Shown here piece by piece: positions 30,569 through 39,349 of a stretch of DNA of 64,000 nucleotides. The notes under the pieces are model-generated. The model did not search any database and was not told the origin of the DNA. It saw only the letters and a program-made list of their open reading frames with translations. How positions within the stretch are numbered: position 1 is the stretch's first letter; each line of letters starts with the position of its first letter. A program made the position numbers and the translations under genes. This stretch comes from Pseudogemmobacter bohemicus (lineage in GTDB: Bacteria > Pseudomonadota > Alphaproteobacteria > Rhodobacterales > Rhodobacteraceae): the NCBI RefSeq assembly GCF_003290025.1, contig NZ_QNHG01000001.1, positions 365,428-429,427 on the forward strand, in the 5' to 3' direction.

Positions 30569-32395
30569 TCAGTCTTCGGTGCCGTCGGCCGTGGTCACCA
30601 GAGCCGGCGCGCTTTCGTGCACGGGCAGGCTGGCTTCCGGTGCGGGGGTATCCTCTGCGCTGCCTTCCTCGGTGGCATTGTCGTCGGCGACCGGGCGTGT
30701 GGTGATCCGGAAGCTGCGCAGGAGGAAATCAGGAACATGGTCCCCCATGCCGATGACGGCGGGGCCGTCATCGCGGCGGTCGCGGCGGTCATTGCGGCGG
30801 TCGGAATAGCGGCTGCCCGCTTCACGGCCGGAAGAGTCGCGTGTGCCGGCATCACGGGAGCCAGAGTCGCGAGCCCCCGGATCACGAGACCCGGAATCGC
30901 GGCCGGCAGTGTCGCGGCTGTTTTCACGATTGCCGTCGCGCGGGGCCTGGTCACGCCGGTTTTCGCCATGGGAATGGCTGCGGGCGCTGCCTTCGCGCGG
31001 GGAGGTTTCCTTGGCGGAGGCCTCTTTCTGGGAGGCCTCTTTCCGGGGGGCCTCGCTGCGCTCGGGCTGCGCCTTCGGCGCGGCCTCGGTCAGGGAGGGC
31101 TGGCTGCGATCTTCGTCCTGGGCGCGCTCGCGCCCGCCGCGGGAGCGTTCGCGTCCCTTGCCGCCACGCGACCGCTCGCCACGCTCGGGGCGCTCGCCAC
31201 GCGGTTCGCTGCGCGTGCGCGAGGAGCCGGCGCTTTCGAGATCCAGCCCTTCGGGCAATCCGACGCGCGGGACTTCCTGTTTCACGAGGCTTTCCACCGC
31301 CGCCAGTTGCTTGGCATCGGAGGGCGTCGCGAGGGTGAAGGCGCGGCCATGGCGGCCGGCGCGGCCGGTCCGGCCGATGCGGTGAACGTAATCCTCGGGA
31401 TGGCCGGGCACGTCGAAATTGAACACATGGCTGACGGCCGGAATATCAAGGCCGCGCGCCGCCACATCCGAGGCCACAAGGATATGCAGCGAGCCGTCGC
31501 GGAAGGCATCCAGCGTCTTGGTCCGCTGCGACTGATCGAGGTCGCCATGGATCGGCGCTGCGTTGAAACCATGCGATTTCAGCGATTTCGCCACGACATC
31601 GACATCCATCTTGCGGTTGCAGAAGACGATACCATTGGTGCAGGCCTCGCCCTCGGCGGCGATCAGCGCACGCAGAACGGCGCGTTTCTCGGTAAAGGAG
31701 CGGTCTTTGCGTGACGGCGTGAAGAAGACCAGTTTCTGGTCGATATTGGTGTTGGTGGTGGCCTGGCGGGCAACCTCGATCCGGGCCGGAGCGGTCAGGA
31801 AAGTATTGGTGATCCGCTCGATCTCGGGGGCCATGGTGGCCGAGTAGAACATGGTCTGGCGCGTGAAGGGCGTCAGCTGGAAGATGCGTTCGATATCGGG
31901 GATGAAGCCCATGTCGAGCATCCGGTCGGCCTCGTCGACCACCATGATCTGCACGCCGGTCAGCAAGAGCTTGCCGCGCTCGAAATGGTCAAGAAGCCGG
32001 CCCGGAGTTGCAATCAGCACATCGACACCGCGGTCGATCAGCTTGTCCTGTTCGCCAAAGGCGACGCCCCCGATCAGGAGCGCTTTGGTCAGTTTGGTGT
32101 GTTTGGCATAGATGTCGAAATTCTCGGCCACCTGAGCGGCAAGCTCGCGCGTCGGCGCCAGAACAAGGCTGCGCGGCATCCGCGCCCGCGCCCGGCCCTG
32201 ACCCAGCAGCGTGATCATCGGCAGCGTGAAGCTGGCGGTCTTGCCGGTGCCGGTCTGGGCGATCCCCAGCACGTCACGCCCCTTCAGGGCCTCGGGGATG
32301 GCTTCGGCCTGGATCGGCGTAGGCGTCTCATACCCGGCTTCGGAAACAGCTTGCAGAACCCGGGGATCAAGGGCGAGGTCGGAAAATTTGGTCAT
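30569..32395 (-). CDS. DEAD-box RNA helicase (RhlE-like) with long Arg/Ser/Asp-rich tail
   Basis: 608 residues from the ATG at 32393-32395, where the family N-terminus MTKFSDLALDPRVLQAV begins. The helicase core is complete: Q motif region YETPTPIQ, motif I AQTGTGKT, motif Ia PTRELA, DEAD box VVDEADRML, motif III SATM, and HRIGRTGRAGRHG (motif VI) by about residue 365. From about residue 400 on there is a disordered tail rich in Arg, Gly, Ser, Glu and Asp, including degenerate repeats of a GSRDxGxRDSG type. A short hydrophobic-basic end (DFLLRSFRI) follows. Such tails bind RNA nonspecifically and can promote condensation. The likely role is rRNA/mRNA remodelling, possibly with RNase J next door. 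Confidence 0.92.
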   Translation of the reverse strand: MTKFSDLALDPRVLQAVSEAGYETPTPIQAEAIPEALKGRDVLGIAQTGTGKTASFTLPMITLLGQGRARARMPRSLVLAPTRELAAQVAENFDIYAKHTKLTKALLIGGVAFGEQDKLIDRGVDVLIATPGRLLDHFERGKLLLTGVQIMVVDEADRMLDMGFIPDIERIFQLTPFTRQTMFYSATMAPEIERITNTFLTAPARIEVARQATTNTNIDQKLVFFTPSRKDRSFTEKRAVLRALIAAEGEACTNGIVFCNRKMDVDVVAKSLKSHGFNAAPIHGDLDQSQRTKTLDAFRDGSLHILVASDVAARGLDIPAVSHVFNFDVPGHPEDYVHRIGRTGRAGRHGRAFTLATPSDAKQLAAVESLVKQEVPRVGLPEGLDLESAGSSRTRSEPRGERPERGERSRGGKGRERSRGGRERAQDEDRSQPSLTEAAPKAQPERSEAPRKEASQKEASAKETSPREGSARSHSHGENRRDQAPRDGNRENSRDTAGRDSGSRDPGARDSGSRDAGTRDSSGREAGSRYSDRRNDRRDRRDDGPAVIGMGDHVPDFLLRSFRITTRPVADDNATEEGSAEDTPAPEASLPVHESAPALVTTADGTED

Positions 32396-32614
32396 ATGCG
32401 TCCAGTGGTGGCGGTGCGGATCATTCAGGATCGGCCGCGAGTGGGGCGGGACGCAGGTTCTCAGGCGCCCCATCGGTCAACCCGCCGGATTGCGGGTATC
32501 AGCGCGCGCATATCGAAATTTACGCAGCGGGTCAATGATTGCTCCTGTGATGGCCTGTATTCAGGGCAAAGCGTCACGCAATTGCACCGCTGGCGCGACC
32601 ACGGTGCACTGCTT

Positions 32615-33769
32615 TCAGAGCGTATGTTCCAGCAATTGCAGATTATGTGCGATGGTGCGGCGCACCATGCTGCGCGAGCGCCGGCCATTGGCCAGCTGGC
32701 GGGCCGGAGCGGCAAGGGCCCGTTCGATGCAGTCGGGGAAGAGGGTGAGGATCTCTTCACGCTGCCCGGCGCTCATGGCGCGCATCGCTTCGGGGCCGGT
32801 AAAGAGCGTCTCGGTCGGCGCACCATTCGAGAACACCACTTCATGCTGGTCGAGCAGCAGGTGCCAGTAAGTGACCGGCGCGCCATCGGTGACCACTTCG
32901 ATCCCGGGGATCCCTACGAGGTGTTTCGCGGCCACCAGCACCTCATGCCCGTCAAACATCCGTATCGCGAGACGCGAGCGCACCAGCACACGGTGTTGCG
33001 GCGAAACGATCAGGTCTTCGGTCGGCAGCCCGCCGCCAAGCGCTCCGGCGCGGATGCGGATCGGGGCAAGCGACGGCTTGCGCAGCAAGGTAGCGCTGTC
33101 AACCTGGCGGCAGGCGATCCATTCGATGCGGCGGCTGCCGTGATCCATCGTCAGCACCGTATCACCGATCTGCAGATCCTCGATCCGGCGCTGTCCGTGT
33201 TCGGTGGCAAGCAGGGTGCCCGAGGTGAAGCAGGGCGCCGGCGGATCGGTCGGATCGTAATAATGCGGGTAGGGGCCCGGGGCTGACTGTGTCGTATAGG
33301 TGCCGGTGAATTTGTAGGATGTGCCCGGAACCAGGCCCTGGCTGACCATGACGCCCTGCACCGGGCCGGTATCGGGCCCGTTGCCGCCAAGCCGGTAGGT
33401 CACAAGGCTCAGCGGTTCGCCATTCCAGGCGGTGGCGCCGGTATAGGTATAGGCCGCGTTGATGCTGGAGCCGGGATGGTAGCTGCCGCCCAGAATATGC
33501 TGGCTGGTCGAAACCTCGTCGAAACGCAGGTTGCTGTTCACCCAGTTCTGGTTGTTGACCCGGACGTTGCCGGTATCAGTGTCGCGGATGGTGATCGCGA
33601 TGGGGCGCGCGCCCTCCAGCAGCCTGACCGTGATCGGGTTCGCTGCCGTCACATTGACCGCAGAAACGCCGCCGCTGGCCTCGGCCGGGAGGCCGCTGAA
33701 TGTCTGGCCGGATGCGGTCGTATAGGTGAACATATCGGCCGTGTAGACGTAAACAACATAATCGGACAT
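32615..33769 (-). CDS. Hint-domain (Hint_2) protein
   Basis: 384 residues. The N-terminal 175 residues are a beta-rich, Asn/Thr/Gly-containing region without a signal peptide (MSDYVVYVYTADMF start), resembling secreted non-cytoplasmic repeats of Rhodobacterales. The Hint (Hedgehog/intein) domain starts at C180 in PCFTSGTLLATEHGQRRIEDL and continues with GDTVLTMDHGSRRIEW, LIVSPQHRVLVRS and HLVGIPGIEVV, the usual Hint_2 blocks. The nucleophilic Cys and the block-B His (SPQHR) are present, so autocleavage is plausible. The unknown N-terminal part would be the released or modified piece. Export, perhaps by type I secretion, is inferred from family habit. Confidence 0.82.
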   Translation of the reverse strand: MSDYVVYVYTADMFTYTTASGQTFSGLPAEASGGVSAVNVTAANPITVRLLEGARPIAITIRDTDTGNVRVNNQNWVNSNLRFDEVSTSQHILGGSYHPGSSINAAYTYTGATAWNGEPLSLVTYRLGGNGPDTGPVQGVMVSQGLVPGTSYKFTGTYTTQSAPGPYPHYYDPTDPPAPCFTSGTLLATEHGQRRIEDLQIGDTVLTMDHGSRRIEWIACRQVDSATLLRKPSLAPIRIRAGALGGGLPTEDLIVSPQHRVLVRSRLAIRMFDGHEVLVAAKHLVGIPGIEVVTDGAPVTYWHLLLDQHEVVFSNGAPTETLFTGPEAMRAMSAGQREEILTLFPDCIERALAAPARQLANGRRSRSMVRRTIAHNLQLLEHTL

Positions 33770-33852
33770 CGGTTACTCGGAAATAACGAAGGAGGTGGGT
33801 TCGGTCTCCTTATATTGGCCTGCGATGCCGGGCGCGGGTGGGACGAAATTGT

Positions 33853-33865
33853 GTCAAATTTTGAC
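33853..33865. promoter_or_regulatory. Inverted repeat GTCAAA-T-TTTGAC upstream of the Hint gene
   Basis: A 6+6 palindrome with one central base, about 85 bp upstream of the Hint-protein start (minus strand) and just downstream of the prfC hairpin. It sits where an operator could act on the Hint gene. No regulator can be named. Confidence 0.3.
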
Positions 33866-33872
33866 GAAACTG

Positions 33873-33926
33873 CGCCCGTGACGTGCAAGAGGGGCGGTAA
33901 CCCCCTGAATTTGCACGCCACGGGCG
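33873..33926 (-). terminator. Long hairpin downstream of prfC
   Basis: Arms 33873-33888 and 33911-33926 form a 16-bp stem with a single mismatch (GCCCGTG-A-CGTGCAA against its complement). The 22-nt loop itself contains a small AGGGG/CCCCT hairpin. It begins about 9 nt beyond the prfC stop on the minus strand. A loose T-containing stretch follows, so it is probably a transcription terminator or RNA-stabilising structure. Confidence 0.5.
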
Positions 33927-33934
33927 AGTGGGGG

Positions 33935-35533
33935 TCAGAGTGCTACTTCCCTGGTCGCGGTCAGATTCAGCCCCGGATAATCGCGCAGCACCCGGTCAAT
34001 ATCCCATTGCAGCCGGGTCAGGAAAACCAGTGCACCGTCATTATCGGTGGCGATATGCTGCTTGTTGACGTTCACCATCTTTTCGATCCCGGCCTTGTCG
34101 CCGGAAATCCAGCGGGCCGAGGTGAACTGCGACGGCTCGAACCGCACCGGGATCGAATATTCCAGACCGATCCGCGAGGCGAGCACGTCGAATTGCAGCG
34201 CGCCCACGACGCCTACGATGAAGCCAGAGCCGATGGCGGGCTTGAAGACGCGGGCCGCGCCCTCTTCGGCGAATTGCATCAGCGCCTTTTCCAGGTGCTT
34301 GGCCTTCATCGGGTCGGTGGCGCGGATGTTTTGCAGGAGTTCCGGCGCGAAAGAGGGGATGCCGGTGAAGCGCAGCGTCTCGCCCTCGGTCAGCGCATCG
34401 CCGATCCTCAGCTGGCCGTGATTCGGGATGCCGATAATGTCGCCGGCCCAGGCCTCATCGGCCAGTTCGCGGTCAGCGGCCAGGAACAGCACCGGGTTGG
34501 TCACCGCCATCAGTTTTTTAGAGCGCACATGCGTCAGTTTCATGCCGCGCTCGAAATGGCCCGAGGCGAGGCGCACGAAGGCCACCCGGTCACGGTGTTT
34601 CGGGTCCATATTGGCCTGGACCTTGAAGACGAAGCCGGTGACCTTCGGCTCTTCCGCGCCGACCTCACGCTCGACGGCCTTTTGCGGCTGCGGCTCGGGG
34701 CCGTAAGTGCCGATGCCCTCCATCAGCTCTTTGACGCCGAAAGAGTTGATCGCCGAGCCGAACCAGATCGGCGTCATGGCACCGTGCAAAAACGCCTCGC
34801 GGTCGAAAGCCGGCAGCAGTTCGCGCGCCATTGCGACTTCCTCGCGCAGTTTCGCCAGCTGACCCTCGGGAATGTGATCGGCAAGGCGCGGATCATCCAG
34901 CCCGTTCAGCTTGACCGATTCCGCCACCTTGTTGCGGTCGGCGCGGTCCATCAGCTCAAGCCGGTCATTCAGAAGATCATAGGCGCCCAGGAAGTCGCGC
35001 CCCGAGCCAATGGGCCAGGAGGCCGGGCTGACATCTATCGCCAGGTTTTCCTGGATTTCGTCGATGATCTCGAAAGTGTCGCGCGCCTCGCGGTCCATCT
35101 TGTTGCAAAAGGTCAGGATCGGCAGATCGCGCAGCCGGCAGACCTCGAACAGCTTGCGTGTCTGGCTTTCCACGCCTTTCGCGCCGTCGATCACCATGAT
35201 CGCGGCATCCACCGCCGTCAGGGTGCGATAGGTGTCTTCCGAGAAATCCGAGTGGCCGGGCGTATCGACCAGATTGTAGCGGAACTCGCGATATTCAAAC
35301 GACATCGCCGAGGCGGAAACCGAAATGCCCCGGTCCTGCTCCATCTTGAGAAAATCCGAGCGGGTGCGCCGCGCCTCGCCCTTGGCGCGGACCTGGCCCG
35401 CCATCTGGATCGCGCCCCCGAACAGCAGGAACTTTTCTGTAAGCGTGGTTTTGCCGGCATCCGGATGCGCGATGATCGCGAAGGTCCGGCGGCGGGCGAT
35501 TTCGGGCGGAAGGGTGGGGGCGTTATCGAGCAT
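33935..35533 (-). CDS. prfC: Peptide chain release factor 3
   Basis: 532-residue translational GTPase that recycles RF1/RF2 from the ribosome after termination. GTPase motifs are present: G1 AHPDAGKTTL, the RF3-type acidic insertion with GEARRTRSDFLKMEQDRGIS (switch I/G2), G3 DTPGHSDF and G4 FCNKMDRE. Domains II and III follow with normal length. The start MLDNAPTLPPEIARRRTFAI is typical. A strong hairpin follows the stop. The gene is divergent from the trypsin-like protein gene across about 165 bp. Confidence 0.95.
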   Translation of the reverse strand: MLDNAPTLPPEIARRRTFAIIAHPDAGKTTLTEKFLLFGGAIQMAGQVRAKGEARRTRSDFLKMEQDRGISVSASAMSFEYREFRYNLVDTPGHSDFSEDTYRTLTAVDAAIMVIDGAKGVESQTRKLFEVCRLRDLPILTFCNKMDREARDTFEIIDEIQENLAIDVSPASWPIGSGRDFLGAYDLLNDRLELMDRADRNKVAESVKLNGLDDPRLADHIPEGQLAKLREEVAMARELLPAFDREAFLHGAMTPIWFGSAINSFGVKELMEGIGTYGPEPQPQKAVEREVGAEEPKVTGFVFKVQANMDPKHRDRVAFVRLASGHFERGMKLTHVRSKKLMAVTNPVLFLAADRELADEAWAGDIIGIPNHGQLRIGDALTEGETLRFTGIPSFAPELLQNIRATDPMKAKHLEKALMQFAEEGAARVFKPAIGSGFIVGVVGALQFDVLASRIGLEYSIPVRFEPSQFTSARWISGDKAGIEKMVNVNKQHIATDNDGALVFLTRLQWDIDRVLRDYPGLNLTATREVAL

Positions 35534-35697
35534 GGCCGGGCTTTTAGCGCGCGCCGGTGCCGCCGTCTATCGTGCAGAGCATGGGCTGCGCCGAAACCAC
35601 CCGGCTTTGGCAGCCTTCCCTTGCCGGCTGGACAAAGCCGGGCCTGCATGCTTGCCTCGGGTCGGTTTTGGGGCGGCAGGTATCAAGGATCCGGGTG

Positions 35698-36642
35698 ATG
35701 CGTTTTCTGGTTGTTCTCTTGGGTGTTCTTCAGGGTCTCGTCGCAGCGCCGCCGGCTTTGGCGGCCTGGTTCACCGATAATGGCGACCGCGAGGCGCTGT
35801 CGGTGCTGCGGGCGAAGCCGCAAGACAGCCTGACCGCGCCCGAGCGCGAGATCCTGACGGCAGCGAACCGCATCGGCTGGATCGAGATCGGGGAGTGCGG
35901 CTGGGGCTCGAATGCGGTGCTGGTCACGGTCGAGGGCCAGGATTACGCGGTGACCTCGCTGCATCTGCTGACCGGCAGGGCGCCGGGAGAGGTGCATTGC
36001 GACCCCGCTGCCGGGGCGGTCTTTCTGCCCAACGCCTCTTACATCCATGACGGGAATTCCGCGGATGGCGGTGCAGAAATGGCCCGCGAACTGACCTTCG
36101 CGCGTGAAAGGGTCGCGCTGGAGCCCAATCCGGTGAATTTCACCCGCTCGGGTGCCGGCATGCCCTGGGTGCAGGATTGGGTGGCTTACCGGCTGAGCGA
36201 GAACGTCTCGGACCAGATCATGCCGGATTTCGCCTGGGGAGCCGGCGCACCGCGCGGCTCGATGCCCTGGTCTGAACGGCAAAACCCGGCCGGGCCGGTC
36301 TGGGTGATCGGCTATGACGGCCGGTTCGACGATGAAAACGGCTGGGGATTCTCGTGGCAGGGCTGCGAGCAGCGCAAGACGCGCCCCCGCAATGGGCTGA
36401 TCTATTTCACCTGCGATGCCTCGCCGGGGGCCAGCTCGTCGCTGATCGCGGTGATGGAGGAGGGGCGGCTGACATTCCAGGGCATCGTGACCGCGATCAT
36501 GGATCCGATGGTTGGCACCGATATTCCGGTGCCGGACAGCGCGCTGATGTGGAATATCGGCACGGAAAGCAGCGGGATGCAGGAGAAGCTTGATCCCGGA
36601 TCGCTGCCCGAGGCCGGCGGCTGGCTGTCGCTTTTGCCCTGA
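35698..36642 (+). CDS. Secreted trypsin-like serine peptidase-related protein
   Basis: 314 residues; signal peptide MRFLVVLLGVLQGLVAAPPALA. AAGGA lies upstream of the ATG at 35698. The chymotrypsin-fold landmarks are visible but divergent: a catalytic-His-like YAVTSLHLL, an Asp in QDWVAYRL, and a Ser region CDASPGASSSLIAVM corresponding to the usual GxSG. There are two pairs of cysteines (ECGWG/HCDP and GCEQ/TCDA). It may be a periplasmic protease or an inactive relative. It is convergent with the second Hint-domain gene 60 nt away; prfC is divergent on the other side. Confidence 0.7.
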   Translation: MRFLVVLLGVLQGLVAAPPALAAWFTDNGDREALSVLRAKPQDSLTAPEREILTAANRIGWIEIGECGWGSNAVLVTVEGQDYAVTSLHLLTGRAPGEVHCDPAAGAVFLPNASYIHDGNSADGGAEMARELTFARERVALEPNPVNFTRSGAGMPWVQDWVAYRLSENVSDQIMPDFAWGAGAPRGSMPWSERQNPAGPVWVIGYDGRFDDENGWGFSWQGCEQRKTRPRNGLIYFTCDASPGASSSLIAVMEEGRLTFQGIVTAIMDPMVGTDIPVPDSALMWNIGTESSGMQEKLDPGSLPEAGGWLSLLP

Positions 36643-36701
36643 TTGCCCGCTGTCCCCGGTCTGGCGGCCTTTGCCATCCGGCACCCGGCAGGCAAGGCAG
36701 T

Positions 36702-37772
36702 TCAGCCTCGCTTGCTGCCTTTGCCCCGCCAATGGGTCGGCCCGCCAATGGAGTCGAGGAATTGCCGCCCCGCCTCGGTGCCGAAATGCTGCACCTGCGC
36801 AAGGCCGGGGAATTGCGCCCGTACCTCTGAGGCGAATTGCGGCGGCAGACGCGAGATGGTCGCATCATTGACCATCAGGCTTTCGACCGGGATTCCTTCG
36901 GCATAGATGATCTCGTGATGGTCGAAGATCAGGCTGAACCAGTCGGTCACGCCGCCCTCCCGGATGAAAACATGTTCCTCATCAACCAGATGGCGGGCCT
37001 GGACCAGAAGTTCCGATGTCGCCAGCCCCGCCAGTTTGCGGCGCTGATACAGGAACATGCGGTGATGCTGGCTGACGATCAGGTCGCCGGAATTCCCCAA
37101 AGTGCCGGCCAGGATCACCACCGGCGCAAAGGCGCCCACCGCGCGCAGGCTGGCCCGGCCGATATGGCGCAGCTCTTGCGGGCCGTGATCGCGGGTCAGG
37201 AGTTTCATCCCCGGCTCCAGCGTTTCGATCGCGACCATCTGGCCGCTGGCCAGCGAGATGCGGGTGCCGCGCGCGAAGGAAAGGCTCATCATCTCGGCAA
37301 GGCGCGCATTGCGGGGCGAGACCTCGACCGCCAGCAGCGCATATTCCGCCCGGTCCGAGATCGGCGAAAGCGGCAGCGCCCAGAGTTCGCCCCCCACCTG
37401 AATCAGCAACAGCTCCACCCGGTCGCCGTCATCGGCCATCAGCGTATAGCGCGCAATCAGCCGCACCGTATCGCCCGGCTGACCCACCGCCGAGCCGGTC
37501 GCAACCTGCTGCGCCCCATCGTCTGCCCCGCCAGGCGCCCCGCCAGGCGCATGAATGAGCAAAAGCCGCGCGGCCCGCGCGTCGGGTTCCAGCTGGTAGA
37601 TATCGCCGCTTTCCACCTCATCGGGCAGGCCAAGCCCGTCGCCGCTGTTGACACCCGAAGAGACGAAAATATCGCTCGCTGCGAAGACCTGGCAGGCATG
37701 ACCGGGGGGCGCTCCAGCCGCCGCCGGCAAGGCGGCTGCGGGATCTCTGCCTTGGTTGAGGGGGGCGGTCAT
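36702..37772 (-). CDS. Hint_2-domain protein with Ser in place of the nucleophilic Cys
   Basis: 356 residues. The N-terminal 160 residues are acidic and poor in recognisable motifs (start MTAPLNQGRDPAAALPAAAG). The Hint domain begins at about residue 165 with SFARGTRISLASGQMVAIETL, where homologues usually have CF..GT. It continues GMKLLTRDHGPQELRHIGRA, LIVSQHHRMFLYQRR and ARHLVDEEHVFI. The block pattern matches the protein at 32615, but the first residue is Ser165, not Cys. Serine supports some intein-type reactions, so activity is uncertain. The two Hint genes lie within 3 kb of each other on the same strand. Confidence 0.8.
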   Translation of the reverse strand: MTAPLNQGRDPAAALPAAAGAPPGHACQVFAASDIFVSSGVNSGDGLGLPDEVESGDIYQLEPDARAARLLLIHAPGGAPGGADDGAQQVATGSAVGQPGDTVRLIARYTLMADDGDRVELLLIQVGGELWALPLSPISDRAEYALLAVEVSPRNARLAEMMSLSFARGTRISLASGQMVAIETLEPGMKLLTRDHGPQELRHIGRASLRAVGAFAPVVILAGTLGNSGDLIVSQHHRMFLYQRRKLAGLATSELLVQARHLVDEEHVFIREGGVTDWFSLIFDHHEIIYAEGIPVESLMVNDATISRLPPQFASEVRAQFPGLAQVQHFGTEAGRQFLDSIGGPTHWRGKGSKRG

Positions 37773-38116
37773 TGTGCTGGATATTTCCCGAAACGATGCC
37801 GGCTTTGCAGCCGGTGAGAGAAGGCTGGCCGGACAGGACCGGGCCGATTATGGTCTTCGCCAGTATGAAGGGCCAGTATGGGAGAGAGGTCTTTCCGACT
37901 GGTTATTGCACTGCTGTATATCAGTCGGGCCGGGGCGGGGTCAAATACGGGCTGGCACGAAAGCGGCGATTATGGAAGCAGTTAACCCCCGGCGCGGGCC
38001 GGTGGTCGGGGCCGGAACTCCCTCAGGCAGACCATGCCTGCCCCGCTGCAACGGGGGCTTGCAACCGGCCTGGACCATTGCCAGGCTGGCGGCGGAAAAC
38101 CGCGAAAGGAAGCGAC
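37773..38116. other. 344-bp intergenic region between divergent Hint and SDR genes
   Basis: No credible gene. It must contain promoters for both divergent genes. An AAAGGA ribosome site lies 6 nt before the SDR start. No clear operator or repeat was seen. Confidence 0.4.
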
Positions 38117-38896
38117 ATGGATCTGGGCATCAGGGGCAGGACCGCTCTGGTCACGGCGGCGTCAAAGGGGCTGGGGCGTGGCTGTGCCGAGGCTCTGGCG
38201 CAGGCCGGTGTCGATCTGGTGATCTGCGCGCGCGGCGAAGAGGCGCTGGCCGCGACCGCCGGAGATCTGGCGGCGCGATACGGCGTCAGGGTGACGCCGG
38301 TGGTTGCCGATATCACCGATGAGGCTGCCCGGGCGCGGGTGCTGCAGGCGGCCGGCGCGGTGGATATCCTGGTGACCAATGCCGGCGGCCCGCCTCCGGG
38401 TGTCTGGACCGACTGGACGCGCGAGGATTTCCTCCGCGCCATTGACGGCAATATGCTGACCCCCATCGCGCTGATGCAGGCGCTGGTTCCGGGGATGATG
38501 GCACGCGGCTGGGGCCGGGTGGTCAATATCACCTCCGGCTCGGTAAAGGCGCCGATCGACGTGTTGGGGCTTTCGAACACCGCGCGCACCGGGCTGACCG
38601 GATTTGTCGCCGGCACGGCGCGCCAGGTGGCGGGGAAGGGCGTTGCGATCAACAACCTTCTGCCCGGCATCCATGCCACCGACCGCGCCGTGGCACTGGA
38701 CCAGGGCGTCTCGGCAAAAACCGGCAAAACGGTCGAAGAGGCAAAGCGGATGCGCGAGGCCTCGATCCCGGCCGGACGTTATGGCACGGCGGCGGAATTC
38801 GGCGCCGCCTGCGCCTTTCTCTGCTCGGCCCATGCCGGTTTCATCATCGGGCAGAATATCCTGGTCGATGGCGGGGCGATCAATCTGACGATGTGA
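38117..38896 (+). CDS. Short-chain dehydrogenase/reductase with atypical active site
   Basis: 259-residue Rossmann-fold SDR. The cofactor motif TAASKGLGRGCA (TGxxxGxG type, first G replaced by A), the NAG motif VTNAGGPPPG and the catalytic Ser strand VVNITSGSVKAP are present. The usual YxxxK is absent: the corresponding segment reads GLSNTARTGLTGF. A subgroup of FabG-like SDRs shares this replacement. Its chemistry may differ from standard keto-reduction. The C-terminal FIIGQNILVDGGAIN is typical. Its stop directly abuts the stop of the convergent regulator gene. Confidence 0.85.
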   Translation: MDLGIRGRTALVTAASKGLGRGCAEALAQAGVDLVICARGEEALAATAGDLAARYGVRVTPVVADITDEAARARVLQAAGAVDILVTNAGGPPPGVWTDWTREDFLRAIDGNMLTPIALMQALVPGMMARGWGRVVNITSGSVKAPIDVLGLSNTARTGLTGFVAGTARQVAGKGVAINNLLPGIHATDRAVALDQGVSAKTGKTVEEAKRMREASIPAGRYGTAAEFGAACAFLCSAHAGFIIGQNILVDGGAINLTM

Positions 38897-39253
38897 TCAG
38901 CCCTCTTCCGGGTCGATCCCCGCCTGGGGCAACAGTGTCGAGATCTTGTAAAGCAGGGTGCGGGCCGCCCGTGACAAAGCGGGATCATGCGCTTCGACAT
39001 GTCTGAGCCCGCTGGCCAGCGCCTCCAGCTCGTCCGGCGTCAGCACGGTCGGCGGCAGCATCAAGGGCGAGCGCAGGATATAGCCCAGGCCGCGCTCGCC
39101 GGTCACCGGCAGGCCGGTCGCGGCCATCATCGCCATGTCGCGCCAGACCGTGCGGGTCGAGACGCCAAGGCTGGCCGCCAGCTCTTCGGCGGTATGCAGC
39201 TTGCCGTCGCGCAGGATCTGCACGAGGTCGTAAAGGCGGGCATCGCGTTTCAT
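38897..39253 (-). CDS. Short YafY-like HTH transcriptional regulator lacking a WYL domain
   Basis: 118 residues. The winged-helix HTH_11 domain is clear: MKRDARLYDLVQILRDGK, HTAEELAASLGVSTRTVWRDM, then a wing with GERGLGYILR. After the linker helix (LTPDELEALASGLRHV) the protein stops at about residue 118, whereas YafY-type regulators usually continue another hundred residues with a WYL ligand domain. It may be a natural short form or truncated. A 7+7 palindrome at 39350-39369 upstream is a candidate autoregulatory site. It abuts the SDR gene tail to tail. Confidence 0.8.
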   Translation of the reverse strand: MKRDARLYDLVQILRDGKLHTAEELAASLGVSTRTVWRDMAMMAATGLPVTGERGLGYILRSPLMLPPTVLTPDELEALASGLRHVEAHDPALSRAARTLLYKISTLLPQAGIDPEEG

Positions 39254-39349
39254 CGGCCTGGTTTCACCTGGTTGTTTCCCCCTGGCTGGTTCCGGTGATG
39301 GTTCCGGGGCTGGTTCCGCCTGGTTCCCCGCAACCGGAGGGGGAGGGCA

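Noticed and set aside
33476..35698. 740-residue plus-strand frame opposite prfC and the Hint gene
   Set aside because: Antisense shadow; prfC on the other strand is complete with all GTPase motifs.
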